From: Sphingomonadales bacterium UBA656
GTDB lineage: Bacteria; Pseudomonadota; Alphaproteobacteria; Sphingomonadales; Sphingomonadaceae
DNA: 45,779 nucleotides
NCBI GenBank assembly: GCA_002299895.1
Contig: DBOC01000008.1
Location: forward strand, 177,879 to 223,657
Direction of reading: 5' to 3'
The translations under genes were made by a program, and so were the position numbers. Positions 8,247 to 17,351 of this stretch are shown here, in pieces (the first letter of the stretch is position 1; the number at the start of each line of letters is the position of its first letter). The notes below the pieces were generated by a model. It was not told where the DNA came from, did no database searches, and was given only the letters and a program-made list of their open reading frames with translations.

Positions 8247-8924
8247 ATGATTTTGGATCACCCTATCGACTGGGACATATCAACAGGCCTGACCCCCTAT
8301 CCAGATGCGCTCAGCCGTATGGAGGCGTTGCAGGGGGCAATCCGTGATGACAACGCCAGAGAGCTTGTCTGGCTGCTGGAACACCCGCCTTTATACACTA
8401 GCGGCACCAGTGCAGACCCCGCTGAATTACTGAGCCAGCAATTCCCCGTCTATGACACGGGACGCGGCGGGCGATATACTTATCATGGTCCGGGTCAGCG
8501 CGTTGGCTATGTTATGCTAGACCTTGCCCGTCATGGCAAAGATGTCCGCTGCTACGTCCATGCACTTGAAGGCTGGGTGATAGATGCGTTGGGGCAATTT
8601 GGCATCGAAGCCCGTCGCGCGGAAGGACGCATCGGCATTTGGTGCGACACGCCGGACGGCCAAGAAGCAAAAATCGGCGCGATTGGCGTACGTATTCGCA
8701 AATGGGTTACTATGCACGGCTTTGCTGTGAACATTTCCCCTGATCTCAGCCATTTTACCGGCATCGTGCCATGCGGGATATCGGAATATCCGGTGACCAG
8801 CCTCGCTGCTTTGGGTATCAATGCTAGCTTATCGGATTTTGACGCCGCATTGCTGTCAACTTTCCCCGATTTTCTCAATAGTCTTGCGAAAGCAGGTGAA
8901 AATTGTACGGATGCGCCGAGTTAG
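8247..8924 (+). CDS. lipB: Lipoyl(octanoyl)transferase LipB
   Basis: LipB transfers octanoyl groups from acyl carrier protein to lipoyl domains, the first step of lipoate attachment, in the cytoplasm. The 225-residue protein shows RGGRYTYHGPGQRVGYVMLD near residue 73, the catalytic lysine K142 in AKIGAIGVRI, and the catalytic cysteine C176 in GIVPCGI. A GTG at 8211 would lengthen the protein by 12 residues, but the ATG at 8247 has AAAGGA six bases upstream and gives the usual family N-terminus. It is the first gene of a short run with a lipoprotein and an oxidoreductase. Confidence 0.96.
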   Translation: MILDHPIDWDISTGLTPYPDALSRMEALQGAIRDDNARELVWLLEHPPLYTSGTSADPAELLSQQFPVYDTGRGGRYTYHGPGQRVGYVMLDLARHGKDVRCYVHALEGWVIDALGQFGIEARRAEGRIGIWCDTPDGQEAKIGAIGVRIRKWVTMHGFAVNISPDLSHFTGIVPCGISEYPVTSLAALGINASLSDFDAALLSTFPDFLNSLAKAGENCTDAPS

Positions 8925-8939
8925 ACCAACGAGGATATT

Positions 8940-9224
8940 ATGCGTCTTTGCCATTTTACGTCTGCCCTTGCCATCATGCTGCTTTTGACTGCATGCGGCA
9001 ATTCAAAGGAAGATCGTCAAGCCACCGAAACGCGCATGGACACTCTCGACAGTCTAGAGGGCACGATTAGCGATGACATGATCAACACCGACGAAGCGGT
9101 CGACGACGTGCCAGTGCAATCTAGCATCGAGATTTCAGAACCCGTTGGGCGCAAAGACGCAACCCCAACCAAAACCGACGCCGACGACACGGCAGAGGTC
9201 GAAACACCCGGCGAACCCCAGTGA
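8940..9224 (+). CDS. Small acidic lipoprotein of unknown function
   Basis: This 94-residue protein has a lipoprotein signal peptide: a hydrophobic stretch after MRLCHF ending in the lipobox LTAC (cysteine at 19). The mature part is hydrophilic and strongly acidic, rich in Asp, Glu and Thr, with no recognisable domain and probably disordered. It is predicted to sit in the periplasm on a lipid anchor. The stop overlaps the start of the next gene (GTGA at 9221-9224), so the two are probably co-translated. No function can be given. Confidence 0.8.
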   Translation: MRLCHFTSALAIMLLLTACGNSKEDRQATETRMDTLDSLEGTISDDMINTDEAVDDVPVQSSIEISEPVGRKDATPTKTDADDTAEVETPGEPQ

Positions 9225-10513
9225 GACTAAACACCACGCTGACATTGCCTTGCGGGGCCGTATTGAACAACCGTATCGCAAAGGCCGCGATGACCGAAGG
9301 GCTTGCCGACCCATTGGGTCGCCCAACGCCTGAATTGCAGCGCCTTTATGGCATTTGGTCGGACGGCGGCGCTGGCCTGCATATTTCTGGAAATATTCAT
9401 ATCGATGCGGACCATCTCGAGCGCCCCGGCAATGTCTTTTTTGACGGACATCCCGACGCCGAAATGATGACGGCCCTCCAATTTTGGACGCAGGCCGCAA
9501 CCCGCAACGGCAATCATTTCTGGGCACAAATCAGCCATGCCGGACGGCAAACCATGCGTGCCGTCAATCGGCATCCCAAGGCACCATCTGCGGTCAAGCT
9601 AGGGTTGCCCGGTGGACAATTTGGTACGCCTATCGCCTTAACCGAGGACGAAATTCTGAACCTTATTGGCCGCTTTGGTCAGGCCGCATTACACTGCAAA
9701 AATGGTGGATTTACAGGCGTTCAGATCCACGCCGCGCATGGCTATCTAATTTCGCAATTGTTAAGCCCACGATCGAACCAGCGCACAGACCGCTGGGGTG
9801 GTAGCCTAGTGAACCGTGCCCGTTTCCTCATGTTCACTATCAACACTGTGCGCACTCTGGTCGGTCCCGAATTCCCCATTTCCGTCAAATTGAACAGTGC
9901 AGATTTCCAGCGCGGCGGTTTTGCTTTTGAGGACAGCCTGCAAGTCGCCCGATGGCTGCAGGATGCGGGTGTAGATCTCATTGAGATTTCGGGCGGCACC
10001 TATGAGCAACCGAAGTTGCTTGGCATTCAAGGCATGGAGGAAGAGGAAGCCCAAAATGTGGCAGACACCACCCTTTCACGCGAAGCCTATTTTGTTGATT
10101 TCGCCCAAGCGATGAAGGCCGAATTAAAAATCCCCTTGATGGTAACCGGTGGATTCCGCAGCGCATCGGCGATGGAACAAGCCTTGCGCAACGGCGGTGC
10201 CGACGTCATTGGCCTTGCCCGCCCATTATGCGTGCTGCCCGAAGCGCCAAAAAGGCTGCTCGGCGGTATGGCGATGTTACCCAAGGTTGAGAACCAATTG
10301 AAGCTGCTGCCTGAATGGCTTGCAAGCTTACGCAAAATCAAAATGGTGCGCAGTATTGAAGGATTTGCAACACAATATTGGTTTTACAGCCAAATCTACG
10401 CCCTCGGCCGCACAGGCCGCACATCGCCAGACATGACGGTTTTTGCCGCCTTGCGTGAGGTAGAATCGTATCAGAAAGAATGGTTAAAGGCCAGTCGCGC
10501 CGCAAGGGCTTAA
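9221..10513 (+). CDS. NADH:flavin oxidoreductase (old yellow enzyme family)
   Basis: This is an FMN-dependent TIM-barrel oxidoreductase of 430 residues, expected to reduce activated C=C bonds or related substrates with NAD(P)H. The family signatures are NRIAKAAMTEGLAD at the start, WAQISHAGRQ, GGFTGVQIHAAHGYL with the substrate-binding His pair, QLLSPRSNQRTDRWGGS, and DLIEISGGTYE. The flavin phosphate site VTGGFRS and GGADVIGLARPL follow. The start is GTG at 9221, overlapping the lipoprotein stop. The physiological substrate is not visible from sequence. Its stop shares the bases TTAA with the convergent fdxA stop. Confidence 0.93.
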   Translation: MRLNTTLTLPCGAVLNNRIAKAAMTEGLADPLGRPTPELQRLYGIWSDGGAGLHISGNIHIDADHLERPGNVFFDGHPDAEMMTALQFWTQAATRNGNHFWAQISHAGRQTMRAVNRHPKAPSAVKLGLPGGQFGTPIALTEDEILNLIGRFGQAALHCKNGGFTGVQIHAAHGYLISQLLSPRSNQRTDRWGGSLVNRARFLMFTINTVRTLVGPEFPISVKLNSADFQRGGFAFEDSLQVARWLQDAGVDLIEISGGTYEQPKLLGIQGMEEEEAQNVADTTLSREAYFVDFAQAMKAELKIPLMVTGGFRSASAMEQALRNGGADVIGLARPLCVLPEAPKRLLGGMAMLPKVENQLKLLPEWLASLRKIKMVRSIEGFATQYWFYSQIYALGRTGRTSPDMTVFAALREVESYQKEWLKASRAARA

Positions 10514-10848
10514 TCGCCCTCGCCGGGGTCAGGGCTGAAATACTTGTCGAACTTATCTTCTACGCCCTTAAACTCATCTGCATCGGCAGGCGGTTCACGG
10601 CTTGAAGTGATATTCGGCCATTCCGCGCTATAGGTCGCGTTCAATTCCAACCATTTCTCAAGACCGTTTTCGGTGTCTGGCAAAATCGCTTCTGCAGGGC
10701 ATTCGGGTTCGCAGACGCCGCAATCGATGCACTCATTGGGGTTGATGACGAGCATATTGTCGCCTTCATAAAAACAATCCACCGGACACACTTCAACGCA
10801 GTCCATATATTTGCAGCGGATGCAGGCATCGGTAACGACGTAAGTCAC
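10510..10848 (-). CDS. fdxA: Seven-iron ferredoxin FdxA
   Basis: This 112-residue soluble electron carrier has one [3Fe-4S] and one [4Fe-4S] cluster. The N-terminal cysteines lie in CIRCKYMDCVEVCPVDCF and the second set in CIDCGVCEPECPAEAI, exactly as in the FdxA group. The tail of about 50 residues (WLELNATYSAEWPNI) is typical of the proteobacterial form. The start is GTG at 10848, with GGGAG about 11 bases upstream. It is the last gene of a minus-strand run containing an S4 protein, a helicase and a ferredoxin-reductase-like flavoprotein. The stop overlaps that of the convergent oxidoreductase. Confidence 0.95.
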   Translation of the reverse strand: MTYVVTDACIRCKYMDCVEVCPVDCFYEGDNMLVINPNECIDCGVCEPECPAEAILPDTENGLEKWLELNATYSAEWPNITSSREPPADADEFKGVEDKFDKYFSPDPGEGD

Positions 10849-10953
10849 TTGCGGAAATCTCCCAAAGGCAGCGGCAAAGTGCCTGCTTCGCTTTGCTGCC
10901 TATTGCGAGGCACGGGGGGAAGTCAACGGCGGAATGCAACTGCCAGCCAATTT

Positions 10954-11202
10954 TTAATCGATCCGCTGATAACAAAGCCCTGCCTCACTAGCCGGGCCGC
11001 GCCGGACTGGTGTCGACAACAGCTTAAATGTAACCACAGCTTCCCCCATGGGCAGCGTGATGACATCGCCGATAGCGATGGGCAGGCTAGCCTTCTCCAC
11101 GCGGCGTCCGTTGACGCGGATGTACCCAGCCTCCGCCCAAACTTGGGCAAGGGTCCGGCTCTTGGCAAATCGCAGAAAGAACAGAAGTTTGTCGATCCGC
11201 AA
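10954..11202 (-). CDS. S4-domain RNA-binding protein (Hsp15-like)
   Basis: This 82-residue protein consists almost entirely of an S4 domain: RIDKLLFFLRFAKSRTLAQ followed by GYIRVNGRRVEKAS and IGDVITL. Relatives of the Hsp15 type bind structured RNA such as stalled 50S subunits. The only good start is TTG at 11202. The frame is identical to that of the preceding helicase gene, with its TAA stop (11218-11220) as the only stop between them, so the protein is likely made by reinitiation, or to a small extent by read-through. No ATG start is available. Confidence 0.85.
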   Translation of the reverse strand: MRIDKLLFFLRFAKSRTLAQVWAEAGYIRVNGRRVEKASLPIAIGDVITLPMGEAVVTFKLLSTPVRRGPASEAGLCYQRID

Positions 11203-11217
11203 CTTCGCCCCGTCCGA

Positions 11218-14010
11218 TTAGAGCTTAAGGCCCTTAAGCGCCGCCAATTGCAACGCGAGGGAGGATGGTTGTGCACTTTGCTGTGCAACAACCGGTGCGC
11301 GCTCAGGCTTCGTCTGTGATTTACCCGTTGCAGGGGATGCCTTGCGTTGCGGCTTGGCACGCGGCTGACGCTGTTCGGGCGGGCGTGGTTTTGGCAGGCC
11401 AACCCAGCGCCAATGCGTCAAGATGATAGCTTGCGGGTCAGCTGTTGGCGGTGCAGCAGCGTCTGGGGCGTTAGCTTCAACTTCAGCAGTTGCTGTCACT
11501 TCCGCGACCTCTGCTTCGGGTGCTGGAGAGGATGCCGCCGCAACCAGCGCTGCCGCGTCAGAAAGGGTTTGAGCGACCACGTCAGGCTCCTTCTGCAGCT
11601 CTGGCTCGGGCGCCTGTTCCGCGGGACGGAAGCCTGCGTCGCGCATCAGAGCCTTCAACCCGCTTTCGCTAATACCCAATGATGTGGCGAACGCCATATC
11701 CATAGCAAACAGATTGCCCTGCCCGCGTGCTTCATGCGCCTTTTTGATAACCCGTTCGGCCAAGTCAATGCGGACATATTCATCACCAATCCGACGATAG
11801 CCTGCATTGCGTGCGTCGGACGCACTGGCAAAATTCCAGGCCTTCAAATGCACGGCGCTTTCGGGTGGAAGTTCTGGCATCGCCCGGTTGTCGCGCGCCG
11901 CAAATAATGCAGCACGCCATTTCGCCGCAGCTGGCTTCAGCGCAGCATGATGATAGATATCTAACGCGCCAAAGACGATGCCGCCCTTTCGCGCAGCGCC
12001 GCGTGCTTCCTTAGGCAAAGCTGCAATCGCATCGGCCAAATAATGCCTACCCGCAATGCCACCTTCGTCGGCCAATCGCACCGCAAGCGCGCGAACATTG
12101 CCGTCGACATCTGCTTTCTGGGCGAGTTCCAATAGCCCGACTATACCGCCCATGGCTTTGGCCAATTGCGCTGCAATCCAGCTTTCGGCGCGGGTCGTGA
12201 TTTCACGCAACGCGTCACCTTCAAGACCAGCGACCGCCTTTACAGGCGTAAAGGCAGGTTGAAGCAATGTCCGCCCTTTGGTCAGCGCACCCAATATATC
12301 ACCCTGCCAGAAAATGGCGGGCTTGCCCTCTCCATCCGCTGCGAGCGAGAATTCGCTGTCCTCTGCCATACTTACGTCCTTTGCCTTTTGTCTCAAATAT
12401 GCCGCCAAATGCCGTTCGGCGGCGGCTAACAACAACTTACGGTCACCTGCTTTGGCTGCCGGGTCAACCCGAAAGGCAAAGCCCTGTAAAGTACCAATGT
12501 CTTCTCCATCGACCAAAACATGTGTGTCGGCTTGTATCTCCACGGGCAACAAGCCAACGTCCGTCGCATTTTTCCGCAATAGCATCGACGTGCGTTTATC
12601 GACAAATCGTTGGCGTAATGCATCGTGCAGTGCGTCTGACAATTTCTCCTCCAACGCACGTGCGCGTTCTGCCATGGCGGGCGGATTGGTCAACCAATCG
12701 CTGCGATGGGCGATATAGGTCCATGTCCGAACCGCCGCGATTCGCGCCGAAAGCGTATCAACATCACCTTGGATATTATCGAGCCGCGCAAGTTCACCGG
12801 CATAGACGCCTTGCGGGATAACTCGGTCATTGTGTCCCAGATATTGCCAAAGCGACGCCACAAAGCGGCTGTGATGCTCCTCACCCATCTGCCGAAAATC
12901 GGGGAGGCTCGCGACTTCCCACAGGCGCGCAACATCCACTGGATGACGGATCAGCGCTTTCACATCGGGCATTTCGGCCAAACGCTTGAGCACCAGCAAA
13001 TCGATGCCCTTGGGCGCTGGCAACAGACCCGGACGATGCGGCTTTTTCTCCAAATCCGCGATCAAAGTCGCGATATCGTTAAAGCGCGGCTTGGCCTCAC
13101 GCCAGTATAACCAGTCCAGGCGCGGAAAACTGTGCCCCTCAATCGCCAACACTTCTTCAGGGGTGAATTCACTGCCCTCGCCGGCCAACGTCCCAAAACT
13201 GCCATCACGCTGATGCCGGCCGGCACGGCCGGCGATTTGTGCCATTTCCGCGACGGTTAGGCGTCGGCGTCGAGAGCCATCGAATTTGGACAGGCTTACA
13301 AAAGCGACGTGTGCGACATCAAGATTTAACCCCATGCCAATGGCGTCAGTCGCAACGAGATAATCCACTTCGCCCGATTGGAACATCGCGACTTGCGCGT
13401 TGCGCGTGCGCGGGGACAACGCCCCCATCACAACCGCAGCGCCACCGCGCATACGGCGCAACGTTTCTGCCACGGCGTAAACTTGCTCGATTGAAAAGGC
13501 GACGATTGCGGACCGTTTGGGCAAGCGCGATAGCTTCTTCGCGCCAGCATAGCTCAGTGTCGAAAAACGGGGACGGGAGATGATTTCAGCATCGGGCAGC
13601 AACGATCGGATAATCGGGCGGAGGCTTTCCGATCCCAAGATCATCGTTTCCGCGCGCCCGCGCGCATGCAATATTCGGTCAGTAAATATATGCCCGCGTT
13701 CGGGGTCGGCGCCCAATTGCGCTTCGTCTATGGCGACGAAGGCAAACTCCTTCTGAATGGGCATGCTTTCAACGGTGCAGCAATACCAGCGGGCTTGCGG
13801 CGGTTCGATCCGTTCCTCGCCCGTGATTAACGCAACATTCTGCACGCCTTTCATGGCGACCACGCGGTCGTAAATTTCCCGCGCCAATAAGCGCAGCGGA
13901 AACCCTATCATTCCACTGGAATGCGCACACATCCGCTCCACGGCGAGGTGGGTTTTGCCGGTGTTTGTTGGGCCTAAAATGGCCGTGAGGGCGGAACGGA
14001 CTGGGGGCAA
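11218..14010 (-). CDS. SUV3/MgpS-like DEAD/DEAH-box RNA helicase
   Basis: This 930-residue helicase has Walker A GPTNTGKT at 13-20, a DEAQ box at 95-98 and the helicase C-terminal motif AEMAQIAGRAGRHQRDGSFG, as in mitochondrial SUV3 and its alphaproteobacterial relatives. Roles in RNA unwinding or turnover are inferred from the family. The last 150 residues are low-complexity, Ala/Pro/Glu-rich and then basic, ending in a short helical tail. The start is uncertain: upstream in frame come TAA, ATT and then TTG (14010), so TTG is the most likely start, eight bases after the stop of the upstream flavoprotein gene. No ribosome-binding site is visible, which fits translational coupling. Confidence 0.92.
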   Translation of the reverse strand: MPPVRSALTAILGPTNTGKTHLAVERMCAHSSGMIGFPLRLLAREIYDRVVAMKGVQNVALITGEERIEPPQARWYCCTVESMPIQKEFAFVAIDEAQLGADPERGHIFTDRILHARGRAETMILGSESLRPIIRSLLPDAEIISRPRFSTLSYAGAKKLSRLPKRSAIVAFSIEQVYAVAETLRRMRGGAAVVMGALSPRTRNAQVAMFQSGEVDYLVATDAIGMGLNLDVAHVAFVSLSKFDGSRRRRLTVAEMAQIAGRAGRHQRDGSFGTLAGEGSEFTPEEVLAIEGHSFPRLDWLYWREAKPRFNDIATLIADLEKKPHRPGLLPAPKGIDLLVLKRLAEMPDVKALIRHPVDVARLWEVASLPDFRQMGEEHHSRFVASLWQYLGHNDRVIPQGVYAGELARLDNIQGDVDTLSARIAAVRTWTYIAHRSDWLTNPPAMAERARALEEKLSDALHDALRQRFVDKRTSMLLRKNATDVGLLPVEIQADTHVLVDGEDIGTLQGFAFRVDPAAKAGDRKLLLAAAERHLAAYLRQKAKDVSMAEDSEFSLAADGEGKPAIFWQGDILGALTKGRTLLQPAFTPVKAVAGLEGDALREITTRAESWIAAQLAKAMGGIVGLLELAQKADVDGNVRALAVRLADEGGIAGRHYLADAIAALPKEARGAARKGGIVFGALDIYHHAALKPAAAKWRAALFAARDNRAMPELPPESAVHLKAWNFASASDARNAGYRRIGDEYVRIDLAERVIKKAHEARGQGNLFAMDMAFATSLGISESGLKALMRDAGFRPAEQAPEPELQKEPDVVAQTLSDAAALVAAASSPAPEAEVAEVTATAEVEANAPDAAAPPTADPQAIILTHWRWVGLPKPRPPEQRQPRAKPQRKASPATGKSQTKPERAPVVAQQSAQPSSLALQLAALKGLKL

Positions 14011-14018
14011 AATTTACA

Positions 14019-15254
14019 TCAGTGGACCATCAAAGCGGCGGCGAGTTCCTTCAATGGCACGTTGGTATCGGTCAATTGTTCTGCCGTCGGCGATAGTCCG
14101 TCGGTCACGAACAAGCGGCCCTGGACATAGTCCTTAGTCGCGTTAACGCAATCAAGGGCAATGACTTTACCGGCCTTCAGATAGACAACAGAGAAGCTGC
14201 GGGTCTGCGGGTCGCCGCGCAGCACCGCGGCATCATAACCCGCGCTGATGCCCACAGTTTGCAACCGCAAATCATATTGGTTGGACCAGAACCATGGCAC
14301 CGCATGATAAGGCGTTAGTTCACTGGTCAGGCTTTTGGCGACGGCATTGGCCATATCATTGGCGTTCTGCACAGATTCAACGCGCATGATGTTGCCGCCT
14401 GCAAAATCATTGGCATGCGCTGCGCAGTCACCAATGGCGAAAATATCCGGGAGTGACGTCCGGCAATAAGCGTCAACATCAACGCCTGCGCCGCCAGCTG
14501 CGCCCGCCGCAAGCAAAGGCGCAACAGCAGGGACGATACCAATGCCGACAATGACCATTTGCGCAGGAATCACTTCTCCGTCGGCCAAACGTACGCCGGT
14601 GACAAATTCTTCGCCCTCTATGCCACTGATTTCCACACCCAAGCGCACGTCCACGCCATGCGCGCGATGCTCGGCCTCGTAAAAGCGGGAAAGTGGTTCC
14701 CCGGCAACCCGCGCCAAAACGCGATCCATCGCCTCAAGCACCGTTACCTTTTTGCCCATTTTGCGCAGCACGGCCGCTGCCTCAAGCCCGATATATCCGC
14801 CGCCCACAATCGCAACCTCAGCCACATCATCGAGGCCACCAAGCATCCCGTCAACGTCAGCGCGGGTACGAACTACATGCATACCCGGCAGATTGCCGCC
14901 TTCGACCGGCAGTTGCCGCGGACTACCGCCCGTCGCCCAGATCATGCTGCCATAGGAAATGACCGCCCCGTCAGATAATGTCACCTTATGAGCGGCGGAA
15001 TCGACCGCGTCCACGCGGGCGCCCAATAGCATGTCGACGTTGCGCTCTGCCCAGAAAGCGGCTGGTCGGATCATGATGCGCTCAAACGCCTTTTCACCAG
15101 CAAAATAGTCTTTTGACAAAGGCGGGCGTTCATAGGGGTATTCAGGCTCAGCGTTCACCACGCCGATGCTGCCCTCATATTTGGCCTGCCGTAACGCAAT
15201 TGCTGCTTGTGCGCCGCCATGGCCGCCACCCACAATAAGAATATCATAATGCAT
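14019..15254 (-). CDS. FAD-dependent oxidoreductase, ferredoxin/rhodocoxin-reductase type
   Basis: This 411-residue flavoprotein has two Rossmann dinucleotide-binding sites. The first is ILIVGGGHGGAQAAIAL (FAD, residues 5-21). The second is VAIVGGGYIGLEAAAVLRK (NADH, near residue 145). FAIGDCAA binds FAD near residue 275. The C-terminal reductase domain resembles putidaredoxin, rhodocoxin and dioxygenase ferredoxin reductases. It is expected to pass electrons from NAD(P)H to a ferredoxin for an oxygenase. FdxA lies three genes downstream on the same strand, a possible partner, though FdxA is not the classical [2Fe-2S] partner. Its stop is adjacent to the helicase start. Confidence 0.92.
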   Translation of the reverse strand: MHYDILIVGGGHGGAQAAIALRQAKYEGSIGVVNAEPEYPYERPPLSKDYFAGEKAFERIMIRPAAFWAERNVDMLLGARVDAVDSAAHKVTLSDGAVISYGSMIWATGGSPRQLPVEGGNLPGMHVVRTRADVDGMLGGLDDVAEVAIVGGGYIGLEAAAVLRKMGKKVTVLEAMDRVLARVAGEPLSRFYEAEHRAHGVDVRLGVEISGIEGEEFVTGVRLADGEVIPAQMVIVGIGIVPAVAPLLAAGAAGGAGVDVDAYCRTSLPDIFAIGDCAAHANDFAGGNIMRVESVQNANDMANAVAKSLTSELTPYHAVPWFWSNQYDLRLQTVGISAGYDAAVLRGDPQTRSFSVVYLKAGKVIALDCVNATKDYVQGRLFVTDGLSPTAEQLTDTNVPLKELAAALMVH

Positions 15255-15363
15255 TAGTGAAGATTCGCTCGCTTAAACAACATCGGATGAGCGGTAAGCA
15301 AAAGGTCGTCCACTGGCTAGTCCTATGCTTGCAGCACATGCAATTAACTGTCAGAGTAAGTCC

Positions 15364-16530
15364 ATGACAAGCATGACATTAGACTTTGCCCTCGGCGATA
15401 ATGCCGACATGATTCGCGAAACAACAAAGCGTTTCGCAACCGACAAAATCGCCCCGCTTGCGGCCAAGATTGATGCAGATGATTGGTTCCCACGGGATGA
15501 ACTTTGGCGCGCCATGGGCGAACTTGGTTTACATGGAATAACCGTCGATGCGGAAGATGGCGGCCTTGGCTTGGGCTATTTGGAACATGTTGTCGCGGTC
15601 GAAGAAGTCAGCCGTGCCTCTGCCTCTATCGGTTTGTCTTATGGCGCGCATTCCAACCTGTGCATCAACCAAATCGCCCGCTGGGCCAACCCAGAGCAAA
15701 AGGCGAAATATCTGCCAAAGCTGATTTCCGGGGAACATGTTGGTAGCCTTGCCATGTCCGAGACTGGCGCAGGCTCTGACGTTGTCTCAATGAAGCTAAA
15801 GGCCGAAGCAGTTCAGGGTGGCTATATCCTGAACGGCACAAAATTTTGGATTACCAATGCGCCTTATGCGGACACTTTGGTGGTCTATGCCAAGACCGCA
15901 CCCGAGGCAGCGTCGCGCGGTATCACGGCGTTTCTGATTGAAAAGGACATGGAGGGTTTTTCCATTGGCCAGAAAATCGATAAAGTTGGGATGCGCGGTT
16001 CGCCAACGGCAGAATTGGTGTTCAATGATTGCTTCATATCCGATGAACAGATGATGGGCCCGTTGCATGGCGGCGTGGGGGTATTGATGTCCGGTCTGGA
16101 TTATGAGCGCGTCGTGCTCGCCGGGCTTCAGCTTGGCGTGATGCAGGCCTGTTTGGATGTGGTTTTGCCTTATGTGCGCGAACGTAAGCAATTTGGAAAG
16201 GCCATTGGCAGTTTTCAGCTTATGCAGGCGAAGGTCGCCGACATGTATGTCGCGCTCAATTCCGCCCGTAGCTATGTCTACAATGTCGCGCGGGCATGTG
16301 ACGCGGGGCAGACGACCCGCTTTGATGCAGCGGGCGCCATCCTGCTCGCCAGTGAAAGCGCTGTGAAGGTCGCCGGTGAGGCTATTCAGGCGCTTGGCGG
16401 CGCAGGCTATACCAAGGATTGGCCTGTCGAGCGCTATTGGCGCGATGCCAAATTGCTCGACATTGGTGCGGGCACAAATGAAATTCGGCGAATGTTGATT
16501 GGCCGGGAGTTAATTGGAGCGGCAGAATGA
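15364..16530 (+). CDS. ivd: Isovaleryl-CoA dehydrogenase (acyl-CoA dehydrogenase family)
   Basis: This FAD enzyme is expected to oxidise isovaleryl-CoA to 3-methylcrotonyl-CoA in leucine degradation, passing electrons to ETF. The catalytic glutamate sits in GLDYERVVLAG (E248), the position used by isovaleryl-CoA dehydrogenases and not by most other members, which place it later. Other family blocks are MSETGAGSDVVSM, WITNAPYAD, ERKQFGKAIGSFQLMQ, ALGGAGYTKDWPVERYWRD and GAGTNEIRRMLIGREL. The ATG at 15364 is chosen; ATGs at 15325 and 15373 are alternatives. The carboxylase genes usually found beside it are not in this window. Confidence 0.92.
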   Translation: MTSMTLDFALGDNADMIRETTKRFATDKIAPLAAKIDADDWFPRDELWRAMGELGLHGITVDAEDGGLGLGYLEHVVAVEEVSRASASIGLSYGAHSNLCINQIARWANPEQKAKYLPKLISGEHVGSLAMSETGAGSDVVSMKLKAEAVQGGYILNGTKFWITNAPYADTLVVYAKTAPEAASRGITAFLIEKDMEGFSIGQKIDKVGMRGSPTAELVFNDCFISDEQMMGPLHGGVGVLMSGLDYERVVLAGLQLGVMQACLDVVLPYVRERKQFGKAIGSFQLMQAKVADMYVALNSARSYVYNVARACDAGQTTRFDAAGAILLASESAVKVAGEAIQALGGAGYTKDWPVERYWRDAKLLDIGAGTNEIRRMLIGRELIGAAE

Positions 16531-16552
16531 GCTTACTGATGGGCAGGCTTTT

Positions 16553-17290
16553 ATGACAGCACGTCCCGTCCTCGGGGTGATCGCCTGCAACCGCATGGTC
16601 GGCAGCGAAGTCGCCCAAGCCGTCATGAATCGTTATATTCGCGCGGCCATGACCTATGCCGATGTTGCGGCGTTGATCATCCCTTCCCTACCCGACCTGA
16701 TGACCGCCGCAGAGGTCGCGCCGCGCATAGACGGCATTTTGCTAACGGGAAGTCCATCGAACGTCGCAACCCGGCTTTATGGGGAAGAAGGCGGCGACGG
16801 ACCCTATGATGATGATCGCGACGAGATTGCCATGTCGATGGTCGACCGCATGATCGACGCGCAAAAGCCGGTATTTGGCATTTGCCGGGGTTTTCAAGAA
16901 ATCAACGTCGCCTTGGGTGGAAGCTTACGCCGCGACACGAGCGCGAGTGATATGCTGATCCGTCACCATGCGCCCGATGATGTTTCCTTCGATGCGATGT
17001 TTGACCACCGCCATGCAGTCGACCTGACCGATGGTGGCATATTGTCGCGCGCTTATGCCAAAAGCGCCTTGAACGTAAACTCTGTTCATTATCAAGGAAT
17101 TGGCCGCTTGGCAGATGGCCTGCATATCGAAGCCCGCGCGCCCGATGGCTTGGTTGAGGCCTATAGCGCACGGCCCAATGGCGCGCCTTTGCTCGCGGTC
17201 CAATGGCACCCCGAATGGGGCACAGAAAATGATCCGGATTCGCAAACCTATTTCCACCTTTTGGGAAAAGCGTTAAGAGGCGAATTGTGA
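16553..17290 (+). CDS. Gamma-glutamyl-polyamine/GABA hydrolase, PuuD/SpuA-like class I amidotransferase
   Basis: This 245-residue peptidase C26-type amidotransferase has its nucleophile C111 in FGICRGFQEINVALGG, and H219 and E221 in AVQWHPEWG completing the triad. Proteins of this type hydrolyse the gamma-glutamyl bond in glutamylated putrescine or GABA. A TTG at 16514 would overlap the upstream dehydrogenase, but the ATG at 16553 gives the normal MTARPVLGVIACNRM start. Neighbouring genes are a class III aminotransferase and further on a polyamine transporter, as in Pseudomonas spu loci. The glutamyl-polyamine synthetase that would supply its substrate is not in this window. Confidence 0.88.
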   Translation: MTARPVLGVIACNRMVGSEVAQAVMNRYIRAAMTYADVAALIIPSLPDLMTAAEVAPRIDGILLTGSPSNVATRLYGEEGGDGPYDDDRDEIAMSMVDRMIDAQKPVFGICRGFQEINVALGGSLRRDTSASDMLIRHHAPDDVSFDAMFDHRHAVDLTDGGILSRAYAKSALNVNSVHYQGIGRLADGLHIEARAPDGLVEAYSARPNGAPLLAVQWHPEWGTENDPDSQTYFHLLGKALRGEL

Positions 17291-17351
17291 ACACAAAAGT
17301 GACCCGATTTAATCGCTATCAAGCGCGAATAGGCTTTTCGCCCTGATACAT

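Noticed and set aside
12267..12821. Several plus-strand frames of up to 184 codons opposite the helicase gene
   Set aside because: They are antisense shadows of a well recognised helicase and show no domains.
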